From the NCBI RefSeq assembly GCF_003171675.1, contig NZ_QFZQ01000001.1:744001-808000 (forward strand): DNA of 64,000 bases, written 5' to 3'. Origin of the DNA: Reichenbachiella versicolor (lineage in GTDB: Bacteria > Bacteroidota > Bacteroidia > Cytophagales > Cyclobacteriaceae). Numbering within the stretch: the first letter of the stretch is position 1; each line of letters opens with the position of its first letter. The translations under genes and the position numbers were made by a program. Under the pieces are notes generated by a model. It did no database searches and was not told the origin of the DNA. It was given only the letters and a program-made list of their open reading frames with translations. Of the stretch, positions 10,933 to 22,327 are shown piece by piece.

Positions 10933-11688
10933 ATGTTGAAAAACTTCATTTTTGGAGCGTTAGTGACGCTCTTTTTTATTCAATGCAGTTCGCGGCAAAA
11001 TAGCGAAAAAATACTCACACGTGCACAAATGGTATCTGTTTTAACAGATATTCACATTTTGGAAGCCAAAGTTCAACAATTATCGATTCGTAAAAAGGAC
11101 TCGGCTATCAAAATCTTCAATAGCTATCAACTGGACTTATTCGAAAAGCATAATGTCACTAAGAATCAGTACGAAAGGAGCTATACATACTATGCTGAAA
11201 GACCCAAAGAGCTAGAAGCCATTTATGCTATTATAGTAGATAGTTTGAATCTTCAAGAACAGAAAATAAATATGCTCGTATTGAAGCAAGAAGAATTGGA
11301 AGCGTTGGCTGAAGAAGCTAGACAAGATTCTATTGCACAAGTAAAATTGAGAATGGATTCTTTAAAGGTTTTGGCTGATACATTAGATATATCTGTTGAT
11401 TCTCTGATTTTCTTGACTGATTCCATGCAATACAATCTAGATTCGCTAGGGTTGACAGGGTTCTATGATGCGTATTTTGATTCATTGGCTAGAGTAGATT
11501 CTATTCAATTACTGGCTGATACTCTTGGGATATCGACAGATTCATTGAAGTATTTGGGAGATTCTCTAGGTTATACCTTGGACTCGATAGGCATGGTAGG
11601 ACTGTTTGATGAGGAATTAGATTCTTTATCAGAGGAATTGATTGTTGAAGATTCTTTAGAGAATAAGGAAATAATAGAAGCGAAATAA
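10933..11688 (+). CDS. DUF4296 lipoprotein with duplicated C-terminal segment
   Basis: 251 residues from the ATG at 10933. The longer frame from 10828 overlaps the divergent DUF58 gene and spoils the signal peptide. A lipoprotein signal (MLKNFIFGALVTLFFIQC) precedes a helical domain with MVSVLTDIHILEAKVQQL, characteristic of DUF4296, a surface or periplasmic family of Bacteroidota with unknown role. The C-terminal 105 residues are Asp/Ser/Leu-rich and contain a 47-residue tandem duplication: LADTL begins both units, at 147 and 194. One base separates its stop from the mutS2 start. Confidence 0.85.
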   Translation: MLKNFIFGALVTLFFIQCSSRQNSEKILTRAQMVSVLTDIHILEAKVQQLSIRKKDSAIKIFNSYQLDLFEKHNVTKNQYERSYTYYAERPKELEAIYAIIVDSLNLQEQKINMLVLKQEELEALAEEARQDSIAQVKLRMDSLKVLADTLDISVDSLIFLTDSMQYNLDSLGLTGFYDAYFDSLARVDSIQLLADTLGISTDSLKYLGDSLGYTLDSIGMVGLFDEELDSLSEELIVEDSLENKEIIEAK

Positions 11689-11689
11689 A

Positions 11690-14095
11690 TTGCGAGCATA
11701 CCCATTAGATTTAGAGGCTAAACTCAGCTTCGATAAAGTAAAAGACATACTTGAGGAGAATTGTATTAGCGATATGGGTAAAACCTATGCGCAAAAGGTA
11801 GCTATCTCCAGTCATACTAAAAAAATTAACGAGTGGCTGAGTCAAACTCGTGAGTTTATTCATATTCTGACTTCCAGTACAGGCTTCCCTCAGTCGGGTT
11901 ATATTGATGTATCCACACATCTCAAACAATGTGAAATACCCGGTACATTTCTAGATGAGGATTTGCTATTTGATATCAAGTTGGTTTTGGATACACTGAT
12001 CAAAGTCAATAGATTTTTCAAAGAAAATGGAGAGGAGTATCCTATTTCCACTGAGCGTTTTTCCAATGAACTATTAGATGAAGGTCTGCATCATCATTTA
12101 GACCTAAAGATTGATGAAAAAGGGCTGCTTAGAGACAATGCTAGTCGTGAATTGATGGAAATCAGAGAGAAGATTTCCAAAGCTCAAATTAGGGCTAGGA
12201 CTTCTGTCAATAAAATATTGAAACAGGCTAACGGTCACGGGTATACACCTGAAGATGCAGGTTTAACAATTCGTGACGGGCGATTAGTGATCCCTGTATT
12301 AGCTGAGCACAAGCGTCATATCAAAGGATTCGTACATGATGAATCTTCTACTGGACAGACAGTATATTTAGAACCAGCTGAAGTTCTTGAAATTAATAAT
12401 GAAGTACGAGAGCTCAAATATGCAGAGCGTCGCGAGATCATTCGTATACTGACAGAGTTAACCGATCACGTTCGTATCAATTCTGAAGGAATCAAGAAAG
12501 GGTTGAAGATGCTTGGGATTATTGATTTTGTACGAGCAAAAGCCCAGTTTGCTGTCGACTACAATTGTATTTGTCCAGAGCTTTCTAATCAGCAGCTGGT
12601 AGAATGGCAAAATGCCAGACACCCTATTCTTGAGAAGTCTTTAAAATCCACAGGTAAGAAAATAGTTCCGCTCAATATTAAATTAGATAAAGAAGATAGG
12701 ATACTATTGATATCAGGTCCAAATGCAGGTGGTAAGTCTGTATGTTTGAAGACGATTGGATTGATCCAATATATGATCCAATCTGGTATTCCAGTATCAG
12801 TAGGAGAAGGGTCTAAGTTCGGAACCTTTGATTCGATCTTTATTGATATTGGGGATGAACAATCAATAGAGAATGACCTCAGTACGTATAGTTCGCATTT
12901 GACGAATATGAAGTACTTTCTTGAAAATGCAGGTAAAAAGACTATTTTCTTAATTGATGAATTCGGTACTGGTACTGAGCCACAGTTTGGAGGAGCTATT
13001 GCAGAGACAGTTCTATTTGAGTTGAATAAAATGCGTACTTATGGTGCTATCACAACTCACTACGGTAATCTTAAAAAGCTGGCAGATAAGCAAAAAGGCA
13101 TCATCAATGCCGCAATGAAGTATGATGTGAAACGCTTGGAACCGATGTATGAATTGGAGATAGGAAAACCAGGTAGTTCGTTTGCATTGGAAATAGCTGG
13201 TAAGATCGGTCTAGATAAAGATATGCTAGAACGTGCAAAGAAAAAGGCTGGTGTTTCGCATGTTCAGTTTGATCGATTGCTCAATGAATTGGAGAACGAA
13301 AAGAACCATATTGATAAGCAAAAGAAGGAGATAGAGGCAAAAAACCAGCGGTTAGCAGATAGTATCAAGGACTATGAAGATCTTAAAGTTTATCTCGAAA
13401 AGCAGAAATCAAAGGTCATCTCTGAAGCTAAGCAAGAGGCTTCTCGCGTCATAAAGGAGTCCAATAAGAAGATCGAAGCTACGATCAAACAGATTCAAGA
13501 ATCTAAGGCGGATAAGAAACGAACTTTGGAAGCGCGTGAAAAACTTAAGTCGCACGAGGCGAAGTTGGAACGTCAGCCTAAGAAAAAAGAAGCTCCTAAA
13601 GTAGCTGTTGCGATCAAAGATATTGACCCAGTAGTCAAAGTAGGAGATAAGGTTAAGATCATAAAGTCAGGAGCAGCAGGAGAGGTAGTTTCCATTAAAG
13701 GAAAAGATTTAGAATTGCAGCTAGGTGGACTGACTTCAAGAGTCAAGTTGAAGGATGTAGAAAAAATCTCGTCCAAGCAGTATAAACAGACAGCTGAAAA
13801 TAGAGTGCAGCAGATTACGGGGATCGATCTCAATAAGAAGATGGCGATGTTCAGTCCTACATTGGATATTAGAGGAGTTCGTGCCGAAGAGGCCATAGGT
13901 AAGGTGGAAGATTATATAGACGAAGCATTGCTACTTGGTCATACTGAGGTTAAAATTTTACACGGCAAAGGACACGGAATACTTCGTGATTTGGTCAGAA
14001 ACGTACTTCGTGGTAATCACAAAATTATAAGTGCTGTAGATGAGCATGTCGAACGAGGTGGTGCTGGTATTACAGTGGTAACTTTAGAAGAATAG
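11690..14095 (+). CDS. mutS2: Endonuclease MutS2 with Smr domain
   Basis: 801 residues. The start is TTG: no in-frame ATG occurs near it, and the N-terminus YPLDLEAKLSFDKVKDIL aligns with the usual MutS2 start. A core and clamp region is followed by the MutS ATPase: Walker A SGPNAGGKS at 342-350 and Walker B LIDEFGTGTEP near 421-431. A long coiled coil (about 535-640) leads to the Smr nuclease domain from 725, with LDIRGVR and HGKGHGILR. MutS2 binds branched DNA or stalled ribosomes and cleaves nucleic acid through Smr. It is probably translationally coupled to the preceding lipoprotein gene. Confidence 0.96.
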   Translation: MRAYPLDLEAKLSFDKVKDILEENCISDMGKTYAQKVAISSHTKKINEWLSQTREFIHILTSSTGFPQSGYIDVSTHLKQCEIPGTFLDEDLLFDIKLVLDTLIKVNRFFKENGEEYPISTERFSNELLDEGLHHHLDLKIDEKGLLRDNASRELMEIREKISKAQIRARTSVNKILKQANGHGYTPEDAGLTIRDGRLVIPVLAEHKRHIKGFVHDESSTGQTVYLEPAEVLEINNEVRELKYAERREIIRILTELTDHVRINSEGIKKGLKMLGIIDFVRAKAQFAVDYNCICPELSNQQLVEWQNARHPILEKSLKSTGKKIVPLNIKLDKEDRILLISGPNAGGKSVCLKTIGLIQYMIQSGIPVSVGEGSKFGTFDSIFIDIGDEQSIENDLSTYSSHLTNMKYFLENAGKKTIFLIDEFGTGTEPQFGGAIAETVLFELNKMRTYGAITTHYGNLKKLADKQKGIINAAMKYDVKRLEPMYELEIGKPGSSFALEIAGKIGLDKDMLERAKKKAGVSHVQFDRLLNELENEKNHIDKQKKEIEAKNQRLADSIKDYEDLKVYLEKQKSKVISEAKQEASRVIKESNKKIEATIKQIQESKADKKRTLEAREKLKSHEAKLERQPKKKEAPKVAVAIKDIDPVVKVGDKVKIIKSGAAGEVVSIKGKDLELQLGGLTSRVKLKDVEKISSKQYKQTAENRVQQITGIDLNKKMAMFSPTLDIRGVRAEEAIGKVEDYIDEALLLGHTEVKILHGKGHGILRDLVRNVLRGNHKIISAVDEHVERGGAGITVVTLEE

Positions 14096-14099
14096 ATTA

Positions 14100-14369
14100 T
14101 CAAATCTGTAAAATAGATTCGTCAATTTGCTCTAGGTACAAATCCAAATTAATCGGTTCGTAGGAGCCATGAATAGATAAGTTCTCTAGAGTTTCCGTGT
14201 GATAAACAACTTCTACAAATAATCCCAAACAATAAAATAACGCTGTAGAGAAGTGGTCGAACTCTTTACTTCCCAGTGGTATCCGGTTGTAAAACAATAT
14301 TCTTAGTTGAGCTTCTTTGTTTAAAGACTGGAATACTTCCAGTGACATATCTAGATGCTTATTATTCAT
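14100..14369 (-). CDS. Small conserved-looking protein of unknown function
   Basis: 89 residues, soluble, with no recognised domain. It has ordinary composition, including aromatic and charged residues (LRILFYNRIPLGSKEFDHF), and an acidic C-terminus. It converges on mutS2, with only 4 bases between the stops and no terminator. The even composition and ATG start suggest a real gene, but nothing identifies its role. Confidence 0.6.
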   Translation of the reverse strand: MNNKHLDMSLEVFQSLNKEAQLRILFYNRIPLGSKEFDHFSTALFYCLGLFVEVVYHTETLENLSIHGSYEPINLDLYLEQIDESILQI

Positions 14370-14588
14370 TTTTTTTATTGGGATTGATTTGTGCTCCTAT
14401 TGATTCCAGAAGCCAAAAACCTTACTGTACTACATTCATACGATGATGCTATTTTTAAGATTGTCAGATGAAGGTAGGTTTCGCGGTTTATCATTGAATA
14501 TGTCAATATTGTTCTTTTGGGGTTAAAACCATCAGAAAGTATCGGCGTCTCTTTATAGGGTGAAATTCGCTGAAATAAGTCCCTACAA

Positions 14589-14674
14589 GAGCAGACACTC
14601 TGCTCACATAAGGACACGATGTCTGCTAAGTACTGAGCAGAGTGTCTGCTCAATAGTGAGCACATATTCTGCTC
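14589..14674. repeat. Cluster of GAGCAG/CTGCTC palindromic units
   Basis: Four related short units lie in 86 bases. The units at 14589-14606 and 14634-14651 are exact reverse complements of each other over 18 bases, and each is itself a small hairpin (GAGCAG, 5-base loop, CTGCTC). A third, at 14658-14674, keeps GAGCA and TGCTC, and a degenerate unit with GTCTGCT lies at 14613-14627. No coding sense was found; an overlapping 96-codon minus frame here is probably chance. It sits in the gene-free stretch 14370-14958. Confidence 0.8.
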
Positions 14675-14786
14675 TTATGAAAGTAATTATACATGAGTCA
14701 TTAGATTCATTGTATGAGGACTAGTAAGCTGTATCGATATCTATTCAATTTTGTCAATTTTTGAAAGGTCTTTTATAATAGCCTTA

Positions 14787-14861
14787 CCTGTCCAACACTT
14801 GTCCCTTATGCGGGACAACACCTGTCCAGCATAAGGGAAAGAACCTGTCCTGCATAAGGGA
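14787..14861. repeat. Three CTGTCC-n-GCATAAGGGA repeat units
   Basis: Units at 14821-14838 and 14844-14861 are identical over 18 bases except for one central base. A third copy, inverted, lies at 14802-14819 and forms with its surroundings the hairpin TTGTCCC-6-GGGACAA. A bare CCTGTCC precedes them at 14787. The sequence is unrelated to the cluster 130 bases upstream, but the plan is the same: one inverted unit and then direct units, with a variable centre. Confidence 0.8.
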
Positions 14862-14958
14862 TCAAAATAGGATAAGCTATGATGATAGAATAGGATAACA
14901 GAATTGCATTCTTGTGATCAATATTTTCGACAATATTCTTTAGCTCTGTTACTATTCA

Positions 14959-15921
14959 TCAGATACATTGAATGACATACATATACAGAGGCATTCCTAT
15001 AGTGATATTGAAAGGGAAGGTGATAGCCAGTGCCATTGGGAGGTATAAACTTGGGTTGGCTTTAGGAGCAGCTATTCTCATTGCAGCAGGAACAGCGATA
15101 TAAGAAGCACTAGCAGCTAGTATGGACAGTAAGAATCGATCTCCATCTTGGGATAGAAATAGTCCAGATAAAGCCGCAATGAATATGCCATTCACAATAG
15201 GAACTAAAATTGAAAAAGCAAGTGCAAACCATCCTTGTTTGAGTAATGAACCAATTTTATGTCCACTTGATATTCCCATATCCAATAAGAAGACGGCAAG
15301 AAACCCTTTGAATATATCTGTTGTAAATGGTTTGATACCTTCAGCTTGTGCGTCGCTTGCTAAAAACCCTATTACCAAACTTCCAAGAATCAAGAGTACA
15401 CTACCATTCGTCAAAGCGTGTTTGATGACGTCAGATATTTTTTTCGAAGAGTCACTTTCAGTTGAATGTATGCGCATAAGGAGAACTCCTATGATGATTG
15501 ATGGAGCTTCCATCATTGCCATCACTGCGACCATATGACCTCCAAAATCAATTTGTTTCATTTCAAGAAAACTAACCGCTGTCACGAACGTAACCGCACT
15601 CACAGATCCATAGGCAGCAGCTATAGCACCTGAATTCTCTACATTGAATTTAAGTCTCAATACAAAAAATGTGTACACAGGGACTAGCAGAGCCAGAGTT
15701 ATTCCACCTATTACTGCATACACGATTTCATTGTTAAATGTGCTATGCGAAAGTTCTTGACCGCCTTTGAAACCAATCGAGAGTAATAAATACAGTGAAA
15801 TGAATTTGGAAGATTGCTTTGGAATTTCAAGATCACTTTTGATTTGAGATGCTAGTATTCCTAATACAAAAAACAGTAATGCAGGGTTGGTTAAGTTGTC
15901 AGCAAATAGTTGTAAATCCAT
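14959..15921 (-). CDS. SbtA-family sodium-dependent bicarbonate permease
   Basis: 320 residues with about ten predicted membrane helices. The N-terminus (NLTNPALLFFVLGILASQIK, then LLLSIGFKGGQELSHS) and the middle element AAAYGSVSAVTFVTAVSFLE match the SbtA family, in which sodium drives bicarbonate uptake across the inner membrane. Members in non-photosynthetic bacteria probably supply bicarbonate to carboxylases. The PII-like regulator SbtB, often next door, is absent. A small membrane protein gene lies 2 bases upstream instead. Substrate specificity is inferred from family only. Confidence 0.85.
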   Translation of the reverse strand: MDLQLFADNLTNPALLFFVLGILASQIKSDLEIPKQSSKFISLYLLLSIGFKGGQELSHSTFNNEIVYAVIGGITLALLVPVYTFFVLRLKFNVENSGAIAAAYGSVSAVTFVTAVSFLEMKQIDFGGHMVAVMAMMEAPSIIIGVLLMRIHSTESDSSKKISDVIKHALTNGSVLLILGSLVIGFLASDAQAEGIKPFTTDIFKGFLAVFLLDMGISSGHKIGSLLKQGWFALAFSILVPIVNGIFIAALSGLFLSQDGDRFLLSILAASASYIAVPAAMRIAAPKANPSLYLPMALAITFPFNITIGMPLYMYVIQCI

Positions 15922-15923
15922 AT

Positions 15924-16109
15924 TTAGTTGAGATTGTTTGAGTAGTTTGATAATAGTGCAATGGTGGCAAGCATTGCCAGTATGATTGAAGCCTCAAGTA
16001 GGTAAGCAAATAAACCATTCGAGAAAATATAAGTAATGGCTAGTGCCACTGATAGAATTGCCAAAAGCAATATGTAAACGGATTTGCGATTCAGTATTCT
16101 GTTTTTCAT
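15924..16109 (-). CDS. Small two-helix membrane protein upstream of SbtA
   Basis: 61 residues if started at the ATG at 16109 (MKNRILNRKSVYILL); a start at 16136 would add nine residues. Two membrane helices (VYILLLAILSVALAITYIF and LLEASIILAMLATIALL) are joined by a short loop. Two bases separate its stop from the permease start, so the two are almost certainly co-translated. An accessory or regulatory subunit of the transporter is an inference from position and size. Confidence 0.7.
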   Translation of the reverse strand: MKNRILNRKSVYILLLAILSVALAITYIFSNGLFAYLLEASIILAMLATIALLSNYSNNLN

Positions 16110-16325
16110 GCCTTCTTCTTTTTTACATAAAGTCACGCAAAACTATCTTTTTGGTTTATTAATCAATATTTATATTAATAATGAAAACGTTTAACAATGA
16201 TAAATGTGTTATGGTGCTAAATTGGGGAAATAGCAGACAGCTGACAACTTATAGATTCTATGATGATAGATGTTAACAAAAACATTATCAGTTCGTTAAT
16301 CCTGATAAATCAAAACATTAGAAGC

Positions 16326-17193
16326 ATGAAACGATACTTTAAACTATTACTGAAACTGAGTCTAAGTCTTTATCTTCTAATTGGAATTCAGCATCAAATC
16401 CAATCACAATCTCTTAAGCATTATCGTAGTTTGGACGAGGCGTTGTTAGAACCAGAAACCGTAGAATGGTTGGAATTGAATTCCGAGTCGATGATTAATT
16501 TCCCTGATGAACTCTTTACATTTCCTAATCTTAAGTATCTAGATTTATCAAATACTAGAATTGAAAAAATATCCAGACAATATTTCGGATCTTGATAATT
16601 TAATGTCCCTTAATTTGTCTGGAACAAGTATCACAGAACTTCCCGAAACAATAGGACAGATGCCTTCATTAATGTCTATAAACCTTTCACACTTGGTAGA
16701 CTTCAATGTTGATCAAACTATTCCTAAACTCGCAGAGATTTCTACTTTAAGAAGTGTGGATTTGGGGTATGATAATATTTCTCAACTACCTCAATCCATG
16801 GGGCTTTTGACAGATTTAGAGGTGCTGTATCTTTCTGGTAATCCATTGAAAACCTTACCGGTGGAGTTCAAGGAAATGTCTCACCTACATACATTATATA
16901 TCAATGATGATGAGTTTTTGGAAATAGAAAATACGATGAACGTATTGGCTACTGTCCCTACGCTATACGAGTTGCATTTGGATAATTATGGGCTGGAAGA
17001 CATTCCTAAGGAATTTCACAAATTGACTCAGCTGCGTTCGTTGTTTATCTATGATAATCAAGCTACATTATTTCCTGAGCTGATCAAAGAAACTAATATG
17101 AGGTCATTGGATATGAAGTACAATCCTGTACCTAGAGACTTTGGATACGACTATAGACTTTCCCCATTAGTTACATTGACATTGGGGGACTGA
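16326..17193 (+). pseudogene. Leucine-rich repeat protein gene with a frameshift
   Basis: The start at 16326 gives a signal peptide (LLKLSLSLYLLIGIQHQIQSQ) and leucine-rich repeats, reading LKYLDLSNTRIEK before running into a stop at 16594. The same repeats continue one base out of phase from 16561 (YPDNISDLDNLMSLNLSGTS) to 17193. The break falls in a run of six A at 16564-16569; five A would restore one frame of about 288 residues. The intact product would be a secreted LRR protein of about eight repeats. The shift needed is +1, which is unlike common programmed slippage, so a recent mutation or a sequencing error is most likely. Confidence 0.85.
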
Positions 17194-17205
17194 GGCTTTC
17201 AGTGG

Positions 17206-18321
17206 TTATCTTATTAATTTCATTTTCATATTAAGTCCTTTCTCAAAGAACTTAATTTTCGCAGTTTCATTCTCTTCCGCAAGACAAAGTGCTAAACCTT
17301 TGTTCCCTGCACGGCCTGTACGACCACTTCTATGCGTAAATTCATCTAAATGCATAGGTAACTCATAATGGACTACAAAACCTAAGTCCTTCACATCAAG
17401 ACCTCGAGCGGCGACATCAGTCGCTACTAGCAATTGAATTCGTTCTTTTTTAAATGCTCTCATTACCTTATCTCGTTCAAGTTGTTTCATTCCTCCTTCG
17501 AGCACATCAACAGACACATCTTTTCCGATCAATAGGTTGGTTAAGTTGATAGCCGATTTTTTAGTATTACAGAAAATCAATCCTCTCGAATTTGATTGAG
17601 AGTTGAGGAAAGAAAGCAGGATCTTAAACTTTTCGGGAGTCGTTGAGACCGTGTATTGATAGTTAATGTCTCGATTGGCCTCTAGACGCATCTCAGCCCC
17701 AATAGATTTAGCCTTAGGAGAAAGGTAAGTTTTGATAATTTGTTTTACATGGTCAGGCATAGTAGCGGAGAACAACCAGGTTTGCTTTTTAGATTTAGTG
17801 ATTTCTAAGATTTGGTTGAGTTGCTTCTTGAATCCCATACTCATCATTTCGTCCGCCTCATCTAAGACCACCGTGTTGATACCGTCAAGTTGAATTGCCT
17901 TACGCTCCACTAGATCAAGTAATCGACCTGGAGTAGCTACGATTATATGAGTAGGTCTCTTTAGGCGTCTGATTTGTTCGTCGATCTTAGCGCCTCCATA
18001 TACAGACTCGATAAAAATCTTCTCAGTATACTTCGTGAACTTGAAAAGCTGTTTGGCAATTTGCTGACAAAGTTCACGAGTAGGAGATAAGATTAGAGCT
18101 TGTATTTGTTGAACTTCAGGGTCAATATTCATTAAGATAGGTAAGCCAAAAGCTGCTGTCTTACCACTTCCAGTTTTCGCTTGAGCGATGAAGTCTGTTT
18201 CCATTTCTAAGAGAGTCGGTATAGCCTTAGCTTGAATTTCTGTTGGTTCTTTGATACCTAGTTCGTTCAGCCCTTTTCGTAGACTCTTTGATATTCCTAA
18301 TTCTCCAAATGAAATTGCCAT
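17206..18321 (-). CDS. DEAD-box RNA helicase
   Basis: 371 residues, a bare two-domain helicase core. Q motif at residues 24-30, Walker A AKTGSGKT at 48-55, PTRELCQQ at 80-87, TPGRLLD at 130-136, DEAD at 154-157, SAT at 185-187, and in domain two GLIFCNTKKSA, ATDVAARGLD and HRSGRTGRAG. It unwinds RNA with ATP. There is no C-terminal RNA-binding extension like that of DbpA or CsdA; the tail ends 25 residues after motif VI. The role may be in ribosome assembly or cold growth, but this cannot be told from the core alone. Confidence 0.95.
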   Translation of the reverse strand: MAISFGELGISKSLRKGLNELGIKEPTEIQAKAIPTLLEMETDFIAQAKTGSGKTAAFGLPILMNIDPEVQQIQALILSPTRELCQQIAKQLFKFTKYTEKIFIESVYGGAKIDEQIRRLKRPTHIIVATPGRLLDLVERKAIQLDGINTVVLDEADEMMSMGFKKQLNQILEITKSKKQTWLFSATMPDHVKQIIKTYLSPKAKSIGAEMRLEANRDINYQYTVSTTPEKFKILLSFLNSQSNSRGLIFCNTKKSAINLTNLLIGKDVSVDVLEGGMKQLERDKVMRAFKKERIQLLVATDVAARGLDVKDLGFVVHYELPMHLDEFTHRSGRTGRAGNKGLALCLAEENETAKIKFFEKGLNMKMKLIR

Positions 18322-18380
18322 GATTATGTATCGTGTTTGAGTCGCGAAGTTACATGAAGGAGAGGATACTTATAGATACG

Positions 18381-19178
18381 CTAAACCACAAAGAACAATA
18401 CCAACTCAAATAACCCACAAACTACCAAAATGATACTTGTATTGAAAGCTTGTGAAGGACGTTTAAGGTAAAAGAATAGACATATACATAATAGTGTGAC
18501 AGGGATGATATAGCCAAAAAAATTGTAGATATTGTAGAGCTGATGATGAGCTTCTTGATGACCATTGATATTCAACATTACGGTCATAGGCTTAGAGAAA
18601 ATCGGAGTGATTAAAACGACAGCTTCTTGTAAATAAGTTCCATGTCCTATGATTTCTCCTCCTTCAAATCTCATTTGGTATTTCTGAAAGTAGATGTCAT
18701 CATATCGATAGTGACTAGTACCACTACTGTATTTCCCTCCACCAGAACGTTCGAATACTTTGTTAAAGCCAATGATTTTATCTAAGTATTCTTTTCTAGG
18801 TAGAAGGTAGTCTGCTGCTAGAAGCAAGTTGAAAATAAGAATAATTACAGCGACAGATCGAAAGTATTTATTACACTTAACCATCATCTGGTGAAGCATT
18901 TGCTGCTGTTGGATTTTTTCTTCTCGTTTCTTACGCATGTATTCGCGTTTGAATACCTCTCTTGGGTCTTCGTAGTGAGAAGGAGTGTCTATATATTTAG
19001 GCTGAGGAGAAGTAAGGTAATCATATGCCTCCTTGATTTCTATAAATTTTGATTTGGCATCAGCAGCTTGATTTAGGTCAGGGTGATAGCGCTTAGACAG
19101 CTTTCGGTACGCTGATTTTATTTCGTCTTCGGTTGCCGACGGATGTAGGTTTAGAATATTTAGATAGTGCTCTCTCAA
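18381..19178 (-). CDS. Membrane-anchored J-domain protein
   Basis: 265 residues. A J domain occupies 1-60, with the HPD loop at 32-34 that stimulates DnaK. A charged linker with a short coiled coil (about 75-100) leads to one membrane helix near 108-126. A beta-rich segment, probably periplasmic, and two more helices near 216-236 and 245-264 follow. There is no Gly/Phe region or zinc domain, so this is a type III (DnaJ-like) co-chaperone that would recruit DnaK to the membrane. The client is unknown. Confidence 0.9.
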   Translation of the reverse strand: MREHYLNILNLHPSATEDEIKSAYRKLSKRYHPDLNQAADAKSKFIEIKEAYDYLTSPQPKYIDTPSHYEDPREVFKREYMRKKREEKIQQQQMLHQMMVKCNKYFRSVAVIILIFNLLLAADYLLPRKEYLDKIIGFNKVFERSGGGKYSSGTSHYRYDDIYFQKYQMRFEGGEIIGHGTYLQEAVVLITPIFSKPMTVMLNINGHQEAHHQLYNIYNFFGYIIPVTLLCICLFFYLKRPSQAFNTSIILVVCGLFELVLFFVV

Positions 19179-19285
19179 GTCATTCTTATTATTATAATGC
19201 TAAGATAATGACTTGCTGTATGAATGAAGTTTCAAATTATACCCTACTAAGCAATGCATATCATTTGCACATCACTTTACCTTCA

Positions 19286-19822
19286 TCAATTTTCATGAAC
19301 TCCGCTTTTGATAAGTTTCATTGCGAGAGTAAATGTGTCTTTGTTGAGCAAAGTCAAACGGGTCTGAAAATCATTGATTAAAGGCTTTCGATGAATCAAT
19401 GGTGAGCTTGTAAGGTGCTTGTCACAACTAAGTACTGTTTGAATGACTGGGTTGTACCGGTCAGCATCATATCGTTCAAATACTTCTTTTCTATAAGTCC
19501 TATATCTATACCAATTGCTGGATAGAGCGTTCATATCTTCGAAATAAGAATTGAGTGAAGGTTTATCGCCATCTATGCTCTGTATGTCTTTATTTCTTAT
19601 ATCAGATAAGCAGGTACCTGTGTATAATGCCCAGAGTTTAATGATGGCAGAATTAAGACAACTTTCTGCATTATAAATGAGGTCTGAACGAAATCTAGTA
19701 GGTATAATCATAACTCTACCAGAGGTGATAGCCCTTAATAGGGCTTTGAAATCAGGGATTAAGGCACTTTCCATAAAAAAGTCCCGTGCACTCTCACCCT
19801 GTATACTGATGAGGTGTAACAT
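19286..19822 (-). CDS. Hypothetical protein
   Basis: 178 residues with an ATG start, no signal peptide and no membrane helix. It is rich in Arg, Tyr and Leu (NWYRYRTYRKEVFERYDADRY) and I recognise no family. The length is greater than chance frames usually reach at this base composition, and no frame on the other strand competes over its length. It lies between the J-protein and katG without obvious co-transcription. Confidence 0.5.
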   Translation of the reverse strand: MLHLISIQGESARDFFMESALIPDFKALLRAITSGRVMIIPTRFRSDLIYNAESCLNSAIIKLWALYTGTCLSDIRNKDIQSIDGDKPSLNSYFEDMNALSSNWYRYRTYRKEVFERYDADRYNPVIQTVLSCDKHLTSSPLIHRKPLINDFQTRLTLLNKDTFTLAMKLIKSGVHEN

Positions 19823-19970
19823 ATTGAATGGTAATAACAGTTAATAATCTTATTTATTTACGGTAATGAACCAACAAAAGGTACATTTCGACTTCCCTAC
19901 CCTAATCAATAGCGTCTGATATCCAGCCCAATGATTGGTGATTTGTCAGTGATATCGAAATACAATCTCA

Positions 19971-20034
19971 TTATTCTGAGCGAAGCGAAAGATATAGATA
20001 TGTGTCAATCGTTTCGCTAGCGCTCAAAATAACA
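19971..20034. repeat. REP-like extragenic palindrome
   Basis: The segment begins ATTCTGAGCGAAGCGAAAGA and returns as GTTTCGCTAGCGCTCAAAAT, giving an imperfect stem (GAGCG, GCGAAA) around about 25 bases. The first arm resembles the CATTCTGAGCGAAGCGAAG word that I know as a widely scattered extragenic repeat in bacteria. It lies just beyond the katG stop and could act as its terminator hairpin. Confidence 0.6.
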
Positions 20035-20071
20035 AGCTTTTAGTCTTCACCTTTTAATGGTAAAATCAGAC

Positions 20072-22327
<2,256 letters not shown>

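Noticed and set aside
14375-14665. 96-codon minus-strand ORF
   Set aside because: It runs through the GAGCAG palindromes and its sequence follows from the repeats; composition is Cys/Ser-rich and unlike a real protein.
16561-16595. Programmed ribosomal frameshift in the LRR gene
   Set aside because: The required shift is +1 at a plain A run without a stop-codon or rare-codon context, so mutation or sequencing error is simpler.
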